Origin: CALOCN01 sp942491735
GTDB taxonomy: Bacteria > Eisenbacteria > RBG-16-71-46 > JABDJR01
Assembly: GCA_942491735.1 (NCBI GenBank)
Contig: CALOCN010000014.1
Location: forward strand, 3,286,001 to 3,350,000
DNA length: 64,000 bases
Direction of reading: 5' to 3'
Of this stretch, positions 51,222 to 60,543 are shown piece after piece (position 1 is the stretch's first letter; each line of letters starts with the position of its first letter). Under the pieces are notes generated by a model. That model made no database searches and was not told where the DNA came from. It saw only the letters and a list, made by a program, of their open reading frames with translations. The position numbers and the translations under genes were made by a program.

Positions 51222-52577
51222 GTGCACCCGGATACGCATTCTCTCGATCTCTTCGGCATCCTCTGGCGCCTGGGCGCCACCTTGTTCTTTGTCGTCCTCA
51301 ACGGGTTCTTCGTCGCCGCCGAGTTCTCGCTGGTCAAGGTGCGCAAGGCACGGATCAACGAACTGGCCACGCAGGGGGCGCGGCAGGCCAAGACGGTCAA
51401 GCACATCCTGTCCCATCTGGACCTCTATCTCTCCTCCTGCCAGCTTGGCATTACCCTGTCCAGCCTGGTCCTGGGCGCCCTGGGGGAACCGGCCGTCTCG
51501 GTACTGCTCATCGCCGGCGCGGAATCGGCGGGCATCTCCCTGGAGGAGAACGCCCGCTGGCTTCCCTTCGTCTCGATCGGGCTCTCCTTTGCCGTCATCA
51601 CCATCCTCCACATGACCCTCGGAGAACAGGCGCCCAAGATGTTCGCGTTGCGTCGCCCCGAGGTCACCTCGCTGGGCACCTCGAGCATCCTGCGCGGCTT
51701 CACCTTCATCTTCCGACCGTTCATCCTCCTCATCAATGTGGTGTCCAACTGGATGCTGCGTCTGGTGGGTCTTCCCGCCGACGAGCATGGGGACTCGGTG
51801 CCCACCGCCGAGGAGATCCGCAGCATCCTGTCCCTCTCCGCCCGCGCCGGAGAGATCTCGGATCAGCAGTTGGAGATCACCCAGAACGTGTTCCGGCTCA
51901 TCGAACTGGAAGTCCGCCATATCATGGTGCCCCGCGTGGACGCCGAGTTCCTGAGCCTCGACGACACCCTGGAAGAGAACCTCGCCCTCATCAAGGGGAG
52001 CTCGCACAGCCGGTTTCCCCTATGCGAACGCGGCCTCGACACCGTCGTGGGTTTCGTCCACGGCAAGGATGTCCTGGAGCGGATGCTGGACGGCGGGGAT
52101 GTGGACCTGCGCAACCTCGGCCGCGAGCCGCTCCTGGTCCCGGATACCATGGCCCTTTCCGACCTGCTGGTGGCCATGCAGGAAAAGCGAGTCCACCTGG
52201 CCGCGGTGGTGGATGAACATGGCACGGTAGTAGGACTCGCCTTCCGCGAAGACGCCCTCGAGGAAATCGTCGGTCCCCTCGGGGACGAGTTCGACGACGA
52301 AGCGCCGGAGTTCCATCCGGTGGGCGAGGATGTCTACGAGGTGCGGGGGCGCATGGCCTTCCCGGATCTCTGCGCCCGCCTGGAAATCGACGTCGACGAT
52401 GACGAGGGCGAGGAGACCGTGGCCGGTTGGATCACCGCCCAGCTGGGCCGCATGCCCGGAGTCGGGGATGAGCTATCCATTGCGGGCTGGCACATCCGGG
52501 TGGAGACACTCGAAGGGCGGCGTATCGAGAAGCTCCGCTTCACCCGGGCCACCGTCGCGGAAGCGAGAGAGGACTAG
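51222..52577 (+). CDS. CNNM/CorC-type membrane protein (HlyC/CorC family)
   Basis: 451 residues from a GTG at 51222 (GGAG six bases upstream). The DUF21/CNNM membrane domain at 1-~190 has four helices (GATLFFVVLNGFFVAAEFSLVKVRKARINELATQG ...; HMTLGEQAPKMFAL). A CBS pair (about 205-325; VRHIMVPRVDAEFLSLDDTLEENLALIKGSSHSRFPLC ...) and the C-terminal CorC_HlyC/transporter-associated domain (FHPVGEDVYEVRGRMAFPDLCARLEID) follow. Proteins of this family are implicated in Mg2+/Co2+ efflux or envelope stability; no hemolytic activity should be assumed. Confidence 0.95.
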   Translation: MHPDTHSLDLFGILWRLGATLFFVVLNGFFVAAEFSLVKVRKARINELATQGARQAKTVKHILSHLDLYLSSCQLGITLSSLVLGALGEPAVSVLLIAGAESAGISLEENARWLPFVSIGLSFAVITILHMTLGEQAPKMFALRRPEVTSLGTSSILRGFTFIFRPFILLINVVSNWMLRLVGLPADEHGDSVPTAEEIRSILSLSARAGEISDQQLEITQNVFRLIELEVRHIMVPRVDAEFLSLDDTLEENLALIKGSSHSRFPLCERGLDTVVGFVHGKDVLERMLDGGDVDLRNLGREPLLVPDTMALSDLLVAMQEKRVHLAAVVDEHGTVVGLAFREDALEEIVGPLGDEFDDEAPEFHPVGEDVYEVRGRMAFPDLCARLEIDVDDDEGEETVAGWITAQLGRMPGVGDELSIAGWHIRVETLEGRRIEKLRFTRATVAEARED

Positions 52578-52687
52578 TCCAGCGAGGGCGGGAGGCCTCG
52601 TGCTAGAATCCTCCGACTCGAGTTCCCCGCGCCGTCAACACACCACAGCGTCTGCACCACTTCGCGGGTCCCCATTCCGAGGTCGAT

Positions 52688-54442
52688 ATGAAAGCACTCC
52701 TGCTCCGCTCACCCAGGCGGGCATTGGCCCTGGCAGCCCTGTTCGTCCTTCTTGCGTTGTGCTCCCGCCCGGTCAGCGCCCAGGGACCGATCGCCTCGGG
52801 GCAAACCCTGGTCGGCGAGATCGTACCCACCAGCGATGTCGACGGATGGACGTTCCATGCCGACGCCGGGGATGCCATTGTCATCCGGGTCGGGGAAATC
52901 AGCGAAGCCGGTAGCTTTCGCCCCAAGATCACGCTCCTGAACCCGCTTGCCGTCACCATGGACACGCGGTCGAGCAACATCGCCGCCGAGATTGCCGTCA
53001 CGGCGACGGTCAGCGGTGTCCACACCGTGGTCGTGGAAGACCTGAACGGCACCTCGGCGACCGGCGTCTATCGACTGACCCTGGTTCGCAGCGGCGTTCC
53101 GGCCACTCTTTTTGCCGGGGATGAAGGCGGCCCGCTGACCAATGGTGCTGTCCATACCGGCACGATCGGGGTCGGCGAGCTGGATATCTGGACCCTGACC
53201 GCCAACGCCGGTGACGCCATGGTGGCCCGGATGGGGGAAGTCACCTCGGCCAGCCCCTTGTCGCCACAGCTGCGGATCTACAGCCCCACCGGGGCCCGAC
53301 TGGACCTTGCCAGTTCCGCAGTTGCCTCGGAGGTCGTGGCCACGGCCGATACCAGCGGTCTCTACCTGGTTGTCGCGGGTGACTTCAACTCGACCAACCT
53401 CGTTGGATCCGGTGACTACCGGCTCAGCCTGGCCATGACCGGATCCCCGGTTGTCGTCTCGCCCGGAGATGAGGGTGGGCCCCTGACCAACGGAGCCTTG
53501 CATACCGGGACGATTGAAACGGGCGGTCTGGATGTGTGGACGGTCACCGCCAACTTGGGCGAGGCGATTGTCGTCCGCATGGGAGAGGTCGTTGGGGGCA
53601 GCTCCCTGTCGCCACAGCTTCGGATCTTCAGCCCAACTGGAGCCCAGGTGGGTCCCGCCAGCTCCGCCTTCGCCGCGGAGGTGGTGGCGACAGCCGCCGC
53701 AACCGGGACGTACCTGGTTGTCGCCGCCGACGGTAACTCGACCAACCTGATCGGGTCCGGCGACTACCGGCTCAGCCTCGCCAAGACGGGTAGTTCTGTC
53801 GTTGTTTCTCCGGGCGATGAAGGCGGGCCGTTGGACGGTCCGCTGAAGTCGGGTGTGATCGAGGTGGGCGATCTCGACGTCTGGACCCTTGTCGCAGGTG
53901 CGGGCTCGACGATCTGGGTGACCATGGAGGAAGCGATCGCCGCAAGCGACCTGTCGCCTTCCCTTCGGTTGTACGATCCCGACGGGGATCTTCTGCAGAG
54001 CAGTACCGGAACTGCCCTGGCACAGATCTCCGAGGTCGCACCGACCACCGGCACCTACCTGGTAGTCGCCGGCGACCAGAACACTACCGCTCTCAAGGGG
54101 GAGGGTCCGTACTGGCTGGGGCCCTCTGCCGCACTGGATGCGGGGGCGCCTACACCCGCTCCCAACGCGCTCAGCTTCGCCGCCCCCTCCCCCAATCCGG
54201 CGCGGGGAGCCAGCATCCTTGAGTTCCACACGGCTACGCGCGGTCCCGTCCGAGTGGAGATCTTCGACATTGCGGGACGCAGGGTCGTGTCCCTGGCCGA
54301 CCGCGAGATGGAAGCGACCACGGTTCGACTTCGATGGGATGGCCGGGACGCGGAGGGAAGAGACGTCGCCCCGGGTGTCTACCTGGTCCGGGTCACCGCC
54401 AGTAGCGCGGTGATCACACGGAGGATCGTGCGGATCAGATAG
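52688..54442 (+). CDS. Secreted tandem-repeat (PPC-like) protein with sorting domain
   Basis: 584 residues with signal peptide (MKALLLRSPRRALALAALFVLLALCSRPVSAQ). Four ~117-residue repeats follow, each of the type GDEGGPLTNGAxHTGTIxxGxLDxWTxTANxGDAxVxRMGE ... GSGDYRLSLA (start codons of the repeats near 53116, 53466 and 53815; the first copy is degenerate). The pattern resembles pre-peptidase C-terminal (PPC) beta-sandwiches. The C-terminal ~85 residues are a FlgD-Ig-like sorting domain (APSPNPARGASILEF ... PGVYLVRVTASSAVITRRIV). Surface location inferred; the high nucleotide identity between repeats suggests recent amplification. Confidence 0.88.
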   Translation: MKALLLRSPRRALALAALFVLLALCSRPVSAQGPIASGQTLVGEIVPTSDVDGWTFHADAGDAIVIRVGEISEAGSFRPKITLLNPLAVTMDTRSSNIAAEIAVTATVSGVHTVVVEDLNGTSATGVYRLTLVRSGVPATLFAGDEGGPLTNGAVHTGTIGVGELDIWTLTANAGDAMVARMGEVTSASPLSPQLRIYSPTGARLDLASSAVASEVVATADTSGLYLVVAGDFNSTNLVGSGDYRLSLAMTGSPVVVSPGDEGGPLTNGALHTGTIETGGLDVWTVTANLGEAIVVRMGEVVGGSSLSPQLRIFSPTGAQVGPASSAFAAEVVATAAATGTYLVVAADGNSTNLIGSGDYRLSLAKTGSSVVVSPGDEGGPLDGPLKSGVIEVGDLDVWTLVAGAGSTIWVTMEEAIAASDLSPSLRLYDPDGDLLQSSTGTALAQISEVAPTTGTYLVVAGDQNTTALKGEGPYWLGPSAALDAGAPTPAPNALSFAAPSPNPARGASILEFHTATRGPVRVEIFDIAGRRVVSLADREMEATTVRLRWDGRDAEGRDVAPGVYLVRVTASSAVITRRIVRIR

Positions 54443-54450
54443 CCGCCGTC

Positions 54451-57150
54451 CTAGTCCTGGGGTTCGAACACCCCTTCCACCATGAACATGTCCGCCGTGT
54501 CCGTATCCCGTGTGTAGACCACGTACTTGCCGTCCGCGGACCAGCCGCCGTTGTGGACGTGCCACTCCCCGTCCCCGAAGGTCACCTGCTCCGCCTCCCC
54601 CACCACGGTCGGCAGACCGGATGCGTCCGGGGTCAGGTGCAGGAAATGCAGGTTCATGTTGTAGTGACTGGTTGCACTGCAATAGCTGACCGTGCTCCCG
54701 TCCGCGGACACCTCGAACTCGATCTGCGGCTCGGTAGTCAACGTGACACGGTTCCCCGTCGCCAGATCCACGCCATGCATCTCGCCCACGCCCTGGTTGT
54801 CGTGGGTCTGGACGATCACGTGTGAGTCATCCCGGTACCAGCCGAAGTGCCTGACATCCTTCAGCACGACGCGGGCCTCGTTCGTCTCCCGGTCCAGGAC
54901 CCACAGCGAAGGGCGATTGTTGTCCAAGGCCACGAAGCCGATCAGCCTCCCGCTGGGTGACCAACGAACGCTCCCCCCAGCCTGGGTTTCGCTCATTGGG
55001 CGCGCCGCTCCTCCGCCCGCCGGGCTGATCCACAGGTGATTGCCCGGTCCCGCCCCTCCGTCCCGTGCCGAGACGAAGACAATCTCGGTTCCATCCGGTG
55101 ACCATTCCGGAATCCCATCAAGACCGGGACTGTCGGTGAGCTGGGTCTCCTTGCCGGAAGCCAGATCCAGGACCCAGACTTCCATGTCTCCGGTGCGGGA
55201 AGACATGTAGGCGACCCGCGACCCATCCGGAGAAAACCTCGCCCCCCCGTTGTCCGCCGTGTGCGCGGTCAACCGACGCTCTTCTCCGCTGGCCACATCC
55301 CGCAGATAGAGGTCGGTCTGGTGATCATAGGTATTGTAGAGGACCTTCCCGCTGCGGGAGGCCACGGCCTCCCCCGCCCGTCCGGCCCCCCCCACCAGGG
55401 CAACGGGAGTCTCGGACCCCAACCGGAGCATCCAGATGCTCTGGCTCCCCACCGTCCGCCCCCACGCGGAAAAGATCAGACTCCTGGAGTCGGGAGACCA
55501 CGCGGGGTAGCCCAGGGAAACCGCCGTCTCCAGGATCACCCCCCCGCCATTGCCGGGCAATACCTCGCTGAGTCCACTTCCGTCGGCGGCGATGACAAAC
55601 AACGAACTCTCTTGCCTCATCCCCCGCGAGAATGCAATCCGTTCCCCATCGAAGGACCACGAAGCATCGACGTCCCAGCTCCCGGGCGGCGGGGTGGTCA
55701 ACTGGATCTTCTCGCCGCTATCCGCGTCGACCTTCCAGATGGACTGGGCGCCGGTCGTATCCTGGATGGAGCAGAGAAAGAAACGGCCGTCTGGCGACCA
55801 GGGAGTGGCCCCAACCCCGGTGTTGCTCGAGAGACCGGGGGTATGCAGGTCCACGAGCTTGCGCGTGTTGCCGCCCAGGGGTGGGATCAGGTACACCGAG
55901 TGCGTGCCCCCCCGTGAGGACGTGAAGGCGATCCAGCGATTATCGGGCGACCACCGCGGGGCCATGTCATCGGCCTCGCTGGCCACCAGATGAATGGGGT
56001 CTCCCCCGGTGGTGGAAAGTACATAGATGTCGGCGGGTCCCGAGGCCGAGTGGCTGAAGGCAAAGAAGCTGCCGTCCGGGGACCAGGTGCCCTGTTCCTC
56101 CACCCCGACCAGGCTGGTCAGGGGGCGGGTCTTGAGCAGGCCCAACGGTTGTGGTCCGCGGTCCCCCAGGACCGACACCAACCCGAACGCCAGGGCGGCC
56201 ACGGCGATCACCGCGACCCCCAACCCGCCCCACTTGCCCACTCCCCGGCGCGGCGCGGCCACCGCGGCGTTCACGGTCATGGAGCTGCTGTCGCGCCGCA
56301 GCCGTTTGAGATCCGTCATGAGATCCGCCGCGCTCTGATAGCGGAGTTCGCGGTCCTTCTCCAGCGCCTTGTTGACGATGCGCTCCATCTCGGCCGGCAA
56401 GTGCGGGTTCAGGCTCACCGGTGAGACCGGCGCCTTGTTGAGAATGGCATCGAAGATCGCTGCGGTGGTGCTGCCGGAGAAGGCCATCTGCCCGGTGGCC
56501 AGCTCGTAGAGCACGACGCCCAACGAGAAGATGTCCGTCCGGCCGTCGACGTCCTTTCCGAGGGCCTGTTCCGGGGACATGTAGCTGACCGTCCCTACGG
56601 CCTGGCCGGCACTGGTGAGCTCCTGCCCCACTTCCACGGTGCGGTCGGCCGCACCCGCCTCGTTGGTCCTGCCCGCCGGCATGACGATCTTGGCCAGGCC
56701 GAAGTCCAGGATCTTGGCCTGCCCCCGGGGGGAGAGGATGATGTTGTTGGACTTGATGTCCCGGTGGATGATGCGCTTGGCATGCGCCGCATCCAGGGCG
56801 TCGGCAAGCTGGATCCCCGCCTCGACGAGGGTCTCGAGGTCCAACGGACCCTGGGCTGCCTTCTGCCCCAGGGTCACTCCCTCCACGTACTCCATGACGA
56901 TGTAGCGCCGCCCCTCCCACTCGCCGATGTCGTGGATGGTGCAGATCCCCGGGTGGTTGAGCGCCGAGGCGGCCCGCGCCTCGCGCAGGAAACGCTCCAC
57001 CAGGGCCGGGTCGTCGCCGGTCTTCTCGGGAAGGAACTTGAGCGCGACGAACCGGTCGAGGCGCGTGTCCTGCGCCTTCCACACCTCTCCCATCCCGCCC
57101 TCGCCCAGCTTCTCGGCAATCTCGTAATGGAGAATCGTCTTTCCGATCAA
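54451..57150 (-). CDS. Ser/Thr kinase with transmembrane segment and TolB-like PD40 propeller
   Basis: 899 residues from a TTG at 57150, which has GGAGG five bases upstream (the start at 57162 is less well spaced). The Hanks kinase occupies 1-~280 (LGEGGMGEVWKAQDTRLDRFVALKFLPEK, HRDIKSNNIIL, DFGLAKIV). A membrane segment (GGLGVAVIAVAALAFGLVSVLG, ~310) separates it from a large C-terminal PD40/TolB-type beta-propeller (SPDGSFFAFSHS, WSPDNRWIAFTSS, FSPDGSRVAYMSSRTGDMEVWVLDL, WSPDGTEIVF). The propeller would be extracytoplasmic and serve as sensor. Convergent with the sorting-domain gene. Confidence 0.95.
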   Translation of the reverse strand: MIGKTILHYEIAEKLGEGGMGEVWKAQDTRLDRFVALKFLPEKTGDDPALVERFLREARAASALNHPGICTIHDIGEWEGRRYIVMEYVEGVTLGQKAAQGPLDLETLVEAGIQLADALDAAHAKRIIHRDIKSNNIILSPRGQAKILDFGLAKIVMPAGRTNEAGAADRTVEVGQELTSAGQAVGTVSYMSPEQALGKDVDGRTDIFSLGVVLYELATGQMAFSGSTTAAIFDAILNKAPVSPVSLNPHLPAEMERIVNKALEKDRELRYQSAADLMTDLKRLRRDSSSMTVNAAVAAPRRGVGKWGGLGVAVIAVAALAFGLVSVLGDRGPQPLGLLKTRPLTSLVGVEEQGTWSPDGSFFAFSHSASGPADIYVLSTTGGDPIHLVASEADDMAPRWSPDNRWIAFTSSRGGTHSVYLIPPLGGNTRKLVDLHTPGLSSNTGVGATPWSPDGRFFLCSIQDTTGAQSIWKVDADSGEKIQLTTPPPGSWDVDASWSFDGERIAFSRGMRQESSLFVIAADGSGLSEVLPGNGGGVILETAVSLGYPAWSPDSRSLIFSAWGRTVGSQSIWMLRLGSETPVALVGGAGRAGEAVASRSGKVLYNTYDHQTDLYLRDVASGEERRLTAHTADNGGARFSPDGSRVAYMSSRTGDMEVWVLDLASGKETQLTDSPGLDGIPEWSPDGTEIVFVSARDGGAGPGNHLWISPAGGGAARPMSETQAGGSVRWSPSGRLIGFVALDNNRPSLWVLDRETNEARVVLKDVRHFGWYRDDSHVIVQTHDNQGVGEMHGVDLATGNRVTLTTEPQIEFEVSADGSTVSYCSATSHYNMNLHFLHLTPDASGLPTVVGEAEQVTFGDGEWHVHNGGWSADGKYVVYTRDTDTADMFMVEGVFEPQD

Positions 57151-57170
57151 AAGGGCCTCCAAAAACGCAG

Positions 57171-58094
57171 CTAGGGTTTGCGCAGGAAGTAGGTCACCGT
57201 CTTGGTGGTGAGGTCGTCCCGGGAGTAGCCCGCGTCACCCAACTCGCGCGCGAGTTCCTGGGTCAAGAGCGCCTCCCCTTCCCGCTCCTCCACCGCCTCT
57301 TCCACCCGCAGCGACTCCCCGAACACTCGGTCGTAGTCCGCGCGACACAGCCGATTGAGATAGACATTGGCCGGGAAGCGCCACTCCCGTAGGTGGTCCC
57401 AGGGCGGGACCCGGGTGGACGGCGCCGCATCCGGGCGGGCCCATTCCAGGTGATGCCCGCCGGAGAGACACGGAAACAGATGCGGCACGATCACCGCCAC
57501 CCCGGTCGGCTTGAGGACCCGGGCCACCTCGCGCGCCGCCCCGGCGATGTCCTCGATGTGCTCGAAGACCGCCATGGAGTAGATGAAGTCGAAGGTGTCG
57601 TCCTCGAAGGTCATCGCGGTGGCGTCCATGATGCGCACGTCCACTTCGGAAAGCGGAAGCTTCCGACCGTAGGCCGAAGCCAGCCCCTTGAAGTACGCGC
57701 GGTCGAAGAGCACATGCCGGGCCAGGGATTTCACCGCGCGTTCGGGGCCGTTGCGCTTCCAGCTCGAGCCGAACACTCCGGGTCCCATGCGGAAGGTGGG
57801 CACCTCGGAATCGATCCCGGTCACCCGCGCTCCGTCCATGTGGAAGAGCAGGGTCTGGCTCGCCTGCTGGCCGCAGCCCAGATCCAACACCCGTGCCTGG
57901 GCCGGCTCAACCGGGGTATAGCGACGCAACCAGTCCAGCACGTTCCCGTGATGACGAATCGCCCCTTCCGCATTGGAGAACAGGTTCCGGCGATGCGCGC
58001 GGTACAGGCCCCAGGCACCGGTCACCCTGGCGGCCAGGCCGATGGGCTGGCCACTCATGGTGGATCGGGGTTCGTTGTGGGGTAACTGCGCCAT
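57171..58094 (-). CDS. SAM-dependent class I methyltransferase
   Basis: 307 residues from the ATG at 58094. The methyltransferase core has RVLDLGCGQQASQTLLFHMDGARVTGID (motif I and Asp), VRIMDATAMTFEDDTFDFIYSMAVFEHIEDIAGAAREVARVLKPTGVAVIVP (motif II/III), the usual Methyltransf_11/25 pattern. Substrate not deducible. It is 20 bp upstream of the kinase-PD40 gene and probably co-transcribed with it. Confidence 0.93.
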   Translation of the reverse strand: MAQLPHNEPRSTMSGQPIGLAARVTGAWGLYRAHRRNLFSNAEGAIRHHGNVLDWLRRYTPVEPAQARVLDLGCGQQASQTLLFHMDGARVTGIDSEVPTFRMGPGVFGSSWKRNGPERAVKSLARHVLFDRAYFKGLASAYGRKLPLSEVDVRIMDATAMTFEDDTFDFIYSMAVFEHIEDIAGAAREVARVLKPTGVAVIVPHLFPCLSGGHHLEWARPDAAPSTRVPPWDHLREWRFPANVYLNRLCRADYDRVFGESLRVEEAVEEREGEALLTQELARELGDAGYSRDDLTTKTVTYFLRKP

Positions 58095-58210
58095 GAGTGC
58101 CCAAGGATACAGGTCTGGAGAGACGTGCCGAGGCAGAACAATAGCACCGTCTCCCCGGTTTTCGGGATCGTGATAGTGTCCCTAAACAGTTCCCAGGGAG
58201 CCTTTTACTC

Positions 58211-59914
58211 GTGAACGCCAATCATTCCACGTCAAGCGTGCGGGACGCCGATACCCGCGATCTCCCCCCGATCGTGGGACGCAGGCCGTCCAGTCACGGC
58301 GCGGACAGCCGAAGCGGGACCCCCCTGGTACCCGAGGTCTACCGCGAAGCGAGTCGCCGCCTCGCCGGCATCGCTCTCATCTACGCCGGCGCCTACTCCA
58401 TCGTCCACACGGCGATGTACGTGCTCACACGCTCGGAATTCGGGGACCACGCGCCGTCACACCACCTGTTCCACACCCTGACCGGAGTCTCGGTCACGGT
58501 GGCGCTCGTGGTGGCCTGGCTGGCCCGCAGCGAGCGCATCCCCTTCCGGCTGTTCCCCTGGGCCGCGATCACCTTCCAGGTCGCCGGTACCCTGGGCATC
58601 GTGGCCGGCTACCTGGCCTGGCCTGCCATTACCCTGTTTGTCATCGAGCGGATCGCCTCCCAGGTCGGGATCGAGGTCGCCACGCTGACCGAAGCCATGT
58701 CCCAAACCCAGATCGACATGCTGGGCTTCGCGGGCATCGCGTGGTGCTGGGTGTGGATGCTGGTCACGCCCCTGGTCATTCCGCTGCCTGCCCGCGCGGC
58801 GGCCCTCGGCACCGTGCTCTCGGCGGCTTCGATTATCGCCGTTCCGGTGATTGCCCTGCAGATCAGCGACGCGATCCCGGAGCTGCGCGCGTGGGCGCCC
58901 GGTTACCTGACCCGGATGGCGGTCTCCACCCTGGTCGTGGCCGCTATCGGGATCGTGGGCTCACGCATCGTCTACCGGTTGACCCATTCGCTGTCGCGGG
59001 CCCGACGGATGGGGAGCTACCACCTGGAAGAGAAGATCGGCGAGGGAGGCATGGGGGAGGTGTGGCGCGCGCGGCATCGCATGCTGGCCCGCCCCGCGGC
59101 GATCAAGCTGATTCGTCCCGAGGCACTGGGGGGTCTGGAGTCGGCCAACGTGGCCATGGCCCGTTTCGAGCGCGAAGCCCAGGTCATCGCCACCCTCACT
59201 TCGCCCCACACGGTGAGCCTCTACGACTTCGGGATCACCGAGGGGGGGCGGTTCTATTACGTCATGGAACTCCTGGACGGGATCGATCTGCGCAGTCTGA
59301 TCGAACGCTTTGGCGCGCAGCCCGCCGACCGGGTGAGACGCTTCCTCATCCAGGCCTGTCACTCCCTGGCCGACGCGCACCGGGCCGGGGTCCTTCACCG
59401 GGACGTCAAGCCGGGGAACCTCTTTGCCTGTCGGCGCGGCGCGGACCTCGATGTGATCAAGGTGCTGGATTTCGGTCTGGTCAAGGAAATCGGGGCGCGG
59501 TCCGATGTCCAGTTGACCGAAGAAGGCATCACCACCGGAACCCCCGCCTTCATGCCACCCGAGATGGCCCGCGGCGACACCGTGGATGCACGCGCGGACC
59601 TCTACTCCCTGGGCTGCGTGGCCTTCTGGCTGCTGACCGGACGCCTCGTCTTCGAAGGCGAGGGCGCCCTGGCCATCATCACCAAGCACGTCTCCGATCC
59701 GGCGCCGGCGCCGTCGTCCTGCACGGAGCTGCCCATTCCCGAGAGCCTGGATCGGTTGATCCTGGAGTGCCTGCAAAAGGACCCGGCCCGGCGCCCGGCC
59801 AACGCCCTGGCCCTCTTGGAGCGTCTGGAAGCGTGTGCGACCGACCCCGTGGACGCGTGGACTCCGGAGCGGGCCGCCCTCTGGTGGTCCACCCACTTCC
59901 CCGAAAGCGTCTGA
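58211..59914 (+). CDS. Ser/Thr kinase with N-terminal multi-spanning membrane domain
   Basis: 567 residues from a GTG at 58211 (GGGAG ten bases upstream). Residues ~45-255 hold about five membrane helices (GIALIYAGAYSIVHTAMYVL, HTLTGVSVTVALVVAWLA, FPWAAITFQVAGTLGIVAGYLAW ...). The kinase follows at ~275-545 (IGEGGMGEVWRARHRMLARPAAIKLI, LHRDVKPGNLFACRRG, KVLDFGLVKEIG). The usual order in such proteins is kinase then membrane; here the membrane sensor is N-terminal. Likely a signalling kinase sensing a membrane or periplasmic cue. It overlaps no neighbour; the next gene starts 14 bp after its stop. Confidence 0.95.
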   Translation: MNANHSTSSVRDADTRDLPPIVGRRPSSHGADSRSGTPLVPEVYREASRRLAGIALIYAGAYSIVHTAMYVLTRSEFGDHAPSHHLFHTLTGVSVTVALVVAWLARSERIPFRLFPWAAITFQVAGTLGIVAGYLAWPAITLFVIERIASQVGIEVATLTEAMSQTQIDMLGFAGIAWCWVWMLVTPLVIPLPARAAALGTVLSAASIIAVPVIALQISDAIPELRAWAPGYLTRMAVSTLVVAAIGIVGSRIVYRLTHSLSRARRMGSYHLEEKIGEGGMGEVWRARHRMLARPAAIKLIRPEALGGLESANVAMARFEREAQVIATLTSPHTVSLYDFGITEGGRFYYVMELLDGIDLRSLIERFGAQPADRVRRFLIQACHSLADAHRAGVLHRDVKPGNLFACRRGADLDVIKVLDFGLVKEIGARSDVQLTEEGITTGTPAFMPPEMARGDTVDARADLYSLGCVAFWLLTGRLVFEGEGALAIITKHVSDPAPAPSSCTELPIPESLDRLILECLQKDPARRPANALALLERLEACATDPVDAWTPERAALWWSTHFPESV

Positions 59915-59927
59915 GCCCAGGAACACC

Positions 59928-60521
59928 ATGACCAAGCAATTCCCCTCTCCCGTCACCACCATCTTCTCGCGCCGCGTGCGCCCGGGATTCGAGCCCCAGT
60001 ACGAGGAGTGGCTGACCGGGATCACCCACGCCGCCGCCCACTTCGCGGGGAACCAGGGGACGACCATCCTGCGTCCCGGTGCGGGGCGCCCCGAATACAT
60101 CGCCATCGCCCAGTTCGACTCGGCCGAGAACCTGGAACGGTGGCTGGTCTCCCCCGAACGCGAGGGCTGGCTGGCCAAGCTCGGGTCCATCACCCTGGAC
60201 TCGGAAGAGGTGTCCTCGCTGACCGGCATGGAGCGCTGGTTCACCCTGCCGGATCGATCGGTGACGCAGGCGCCCGCCCGCTACAAGACGGCGGTGCTGG
60301 TGCTGGTGGGGCTCTATCCCCTGGTGCTCATCCTGAACCCGATCCTGGAACCGCTGACCGGATCCTGGCCCCGCGAGCTGCAGGTGCTCGCCTCGCTGGT
60401 GGTGTCGGTGCCGATCATGGTCTGGGGGGTCATGCCCTGGCTGACCCGGCTGTGCTTCCGCTGGCTCTATCCCAGGCACAAACCGAGCCGGCTCACCCGG
60501 GAGCCACGGGACGAGGCGTGA
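59928..60521 (+). CDS. Antibiotic-biosynthesis-monooxygenase (ABM)-domain membrane protein
   Basis: 197 residues from the ATG at 59928. The N-terminal ~95 residues are a dimeric alpha-beta ABM domain (TTIFSRRVRPGFEPQYEEWLTGITHAAAHFAGNQGTTILRPGAGRPEYIAIAQFDSAENLERWLVSPEREGWLAKL). The C-terminal ~80 residues have two membrane helices (AVLVLVGLYPLVLILNPIL, LQVLASLVVSVPIMVWGVMPWLTRLCF). This ABM-plus-two-TM arrangement is a known unassigned membrane family. Fourteen bp after the kinase gene, so probably in one transcript. Confidence 0.88.
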   Translation: MTKQFPSPVTTIFSRRVRPGFEPQYEEWLTGITHAAAHFAGNQGTTILRPGAGRPEYIAIAQFDSAENLERWLVSPEREGWLAKLGSITLDSEEVSSLTGMERWFTLPDRSVTQAPARYKTAVLVLVGLYPLVLILNPILEPLTGSWPRELQVLASLVVSVPIMVWGVMPWLTRLCFRWLYPRHKPSRLTREPRDEA

Positions 60522-60543
60522 ACGGCGGCGGCGTCCCGCCGGG

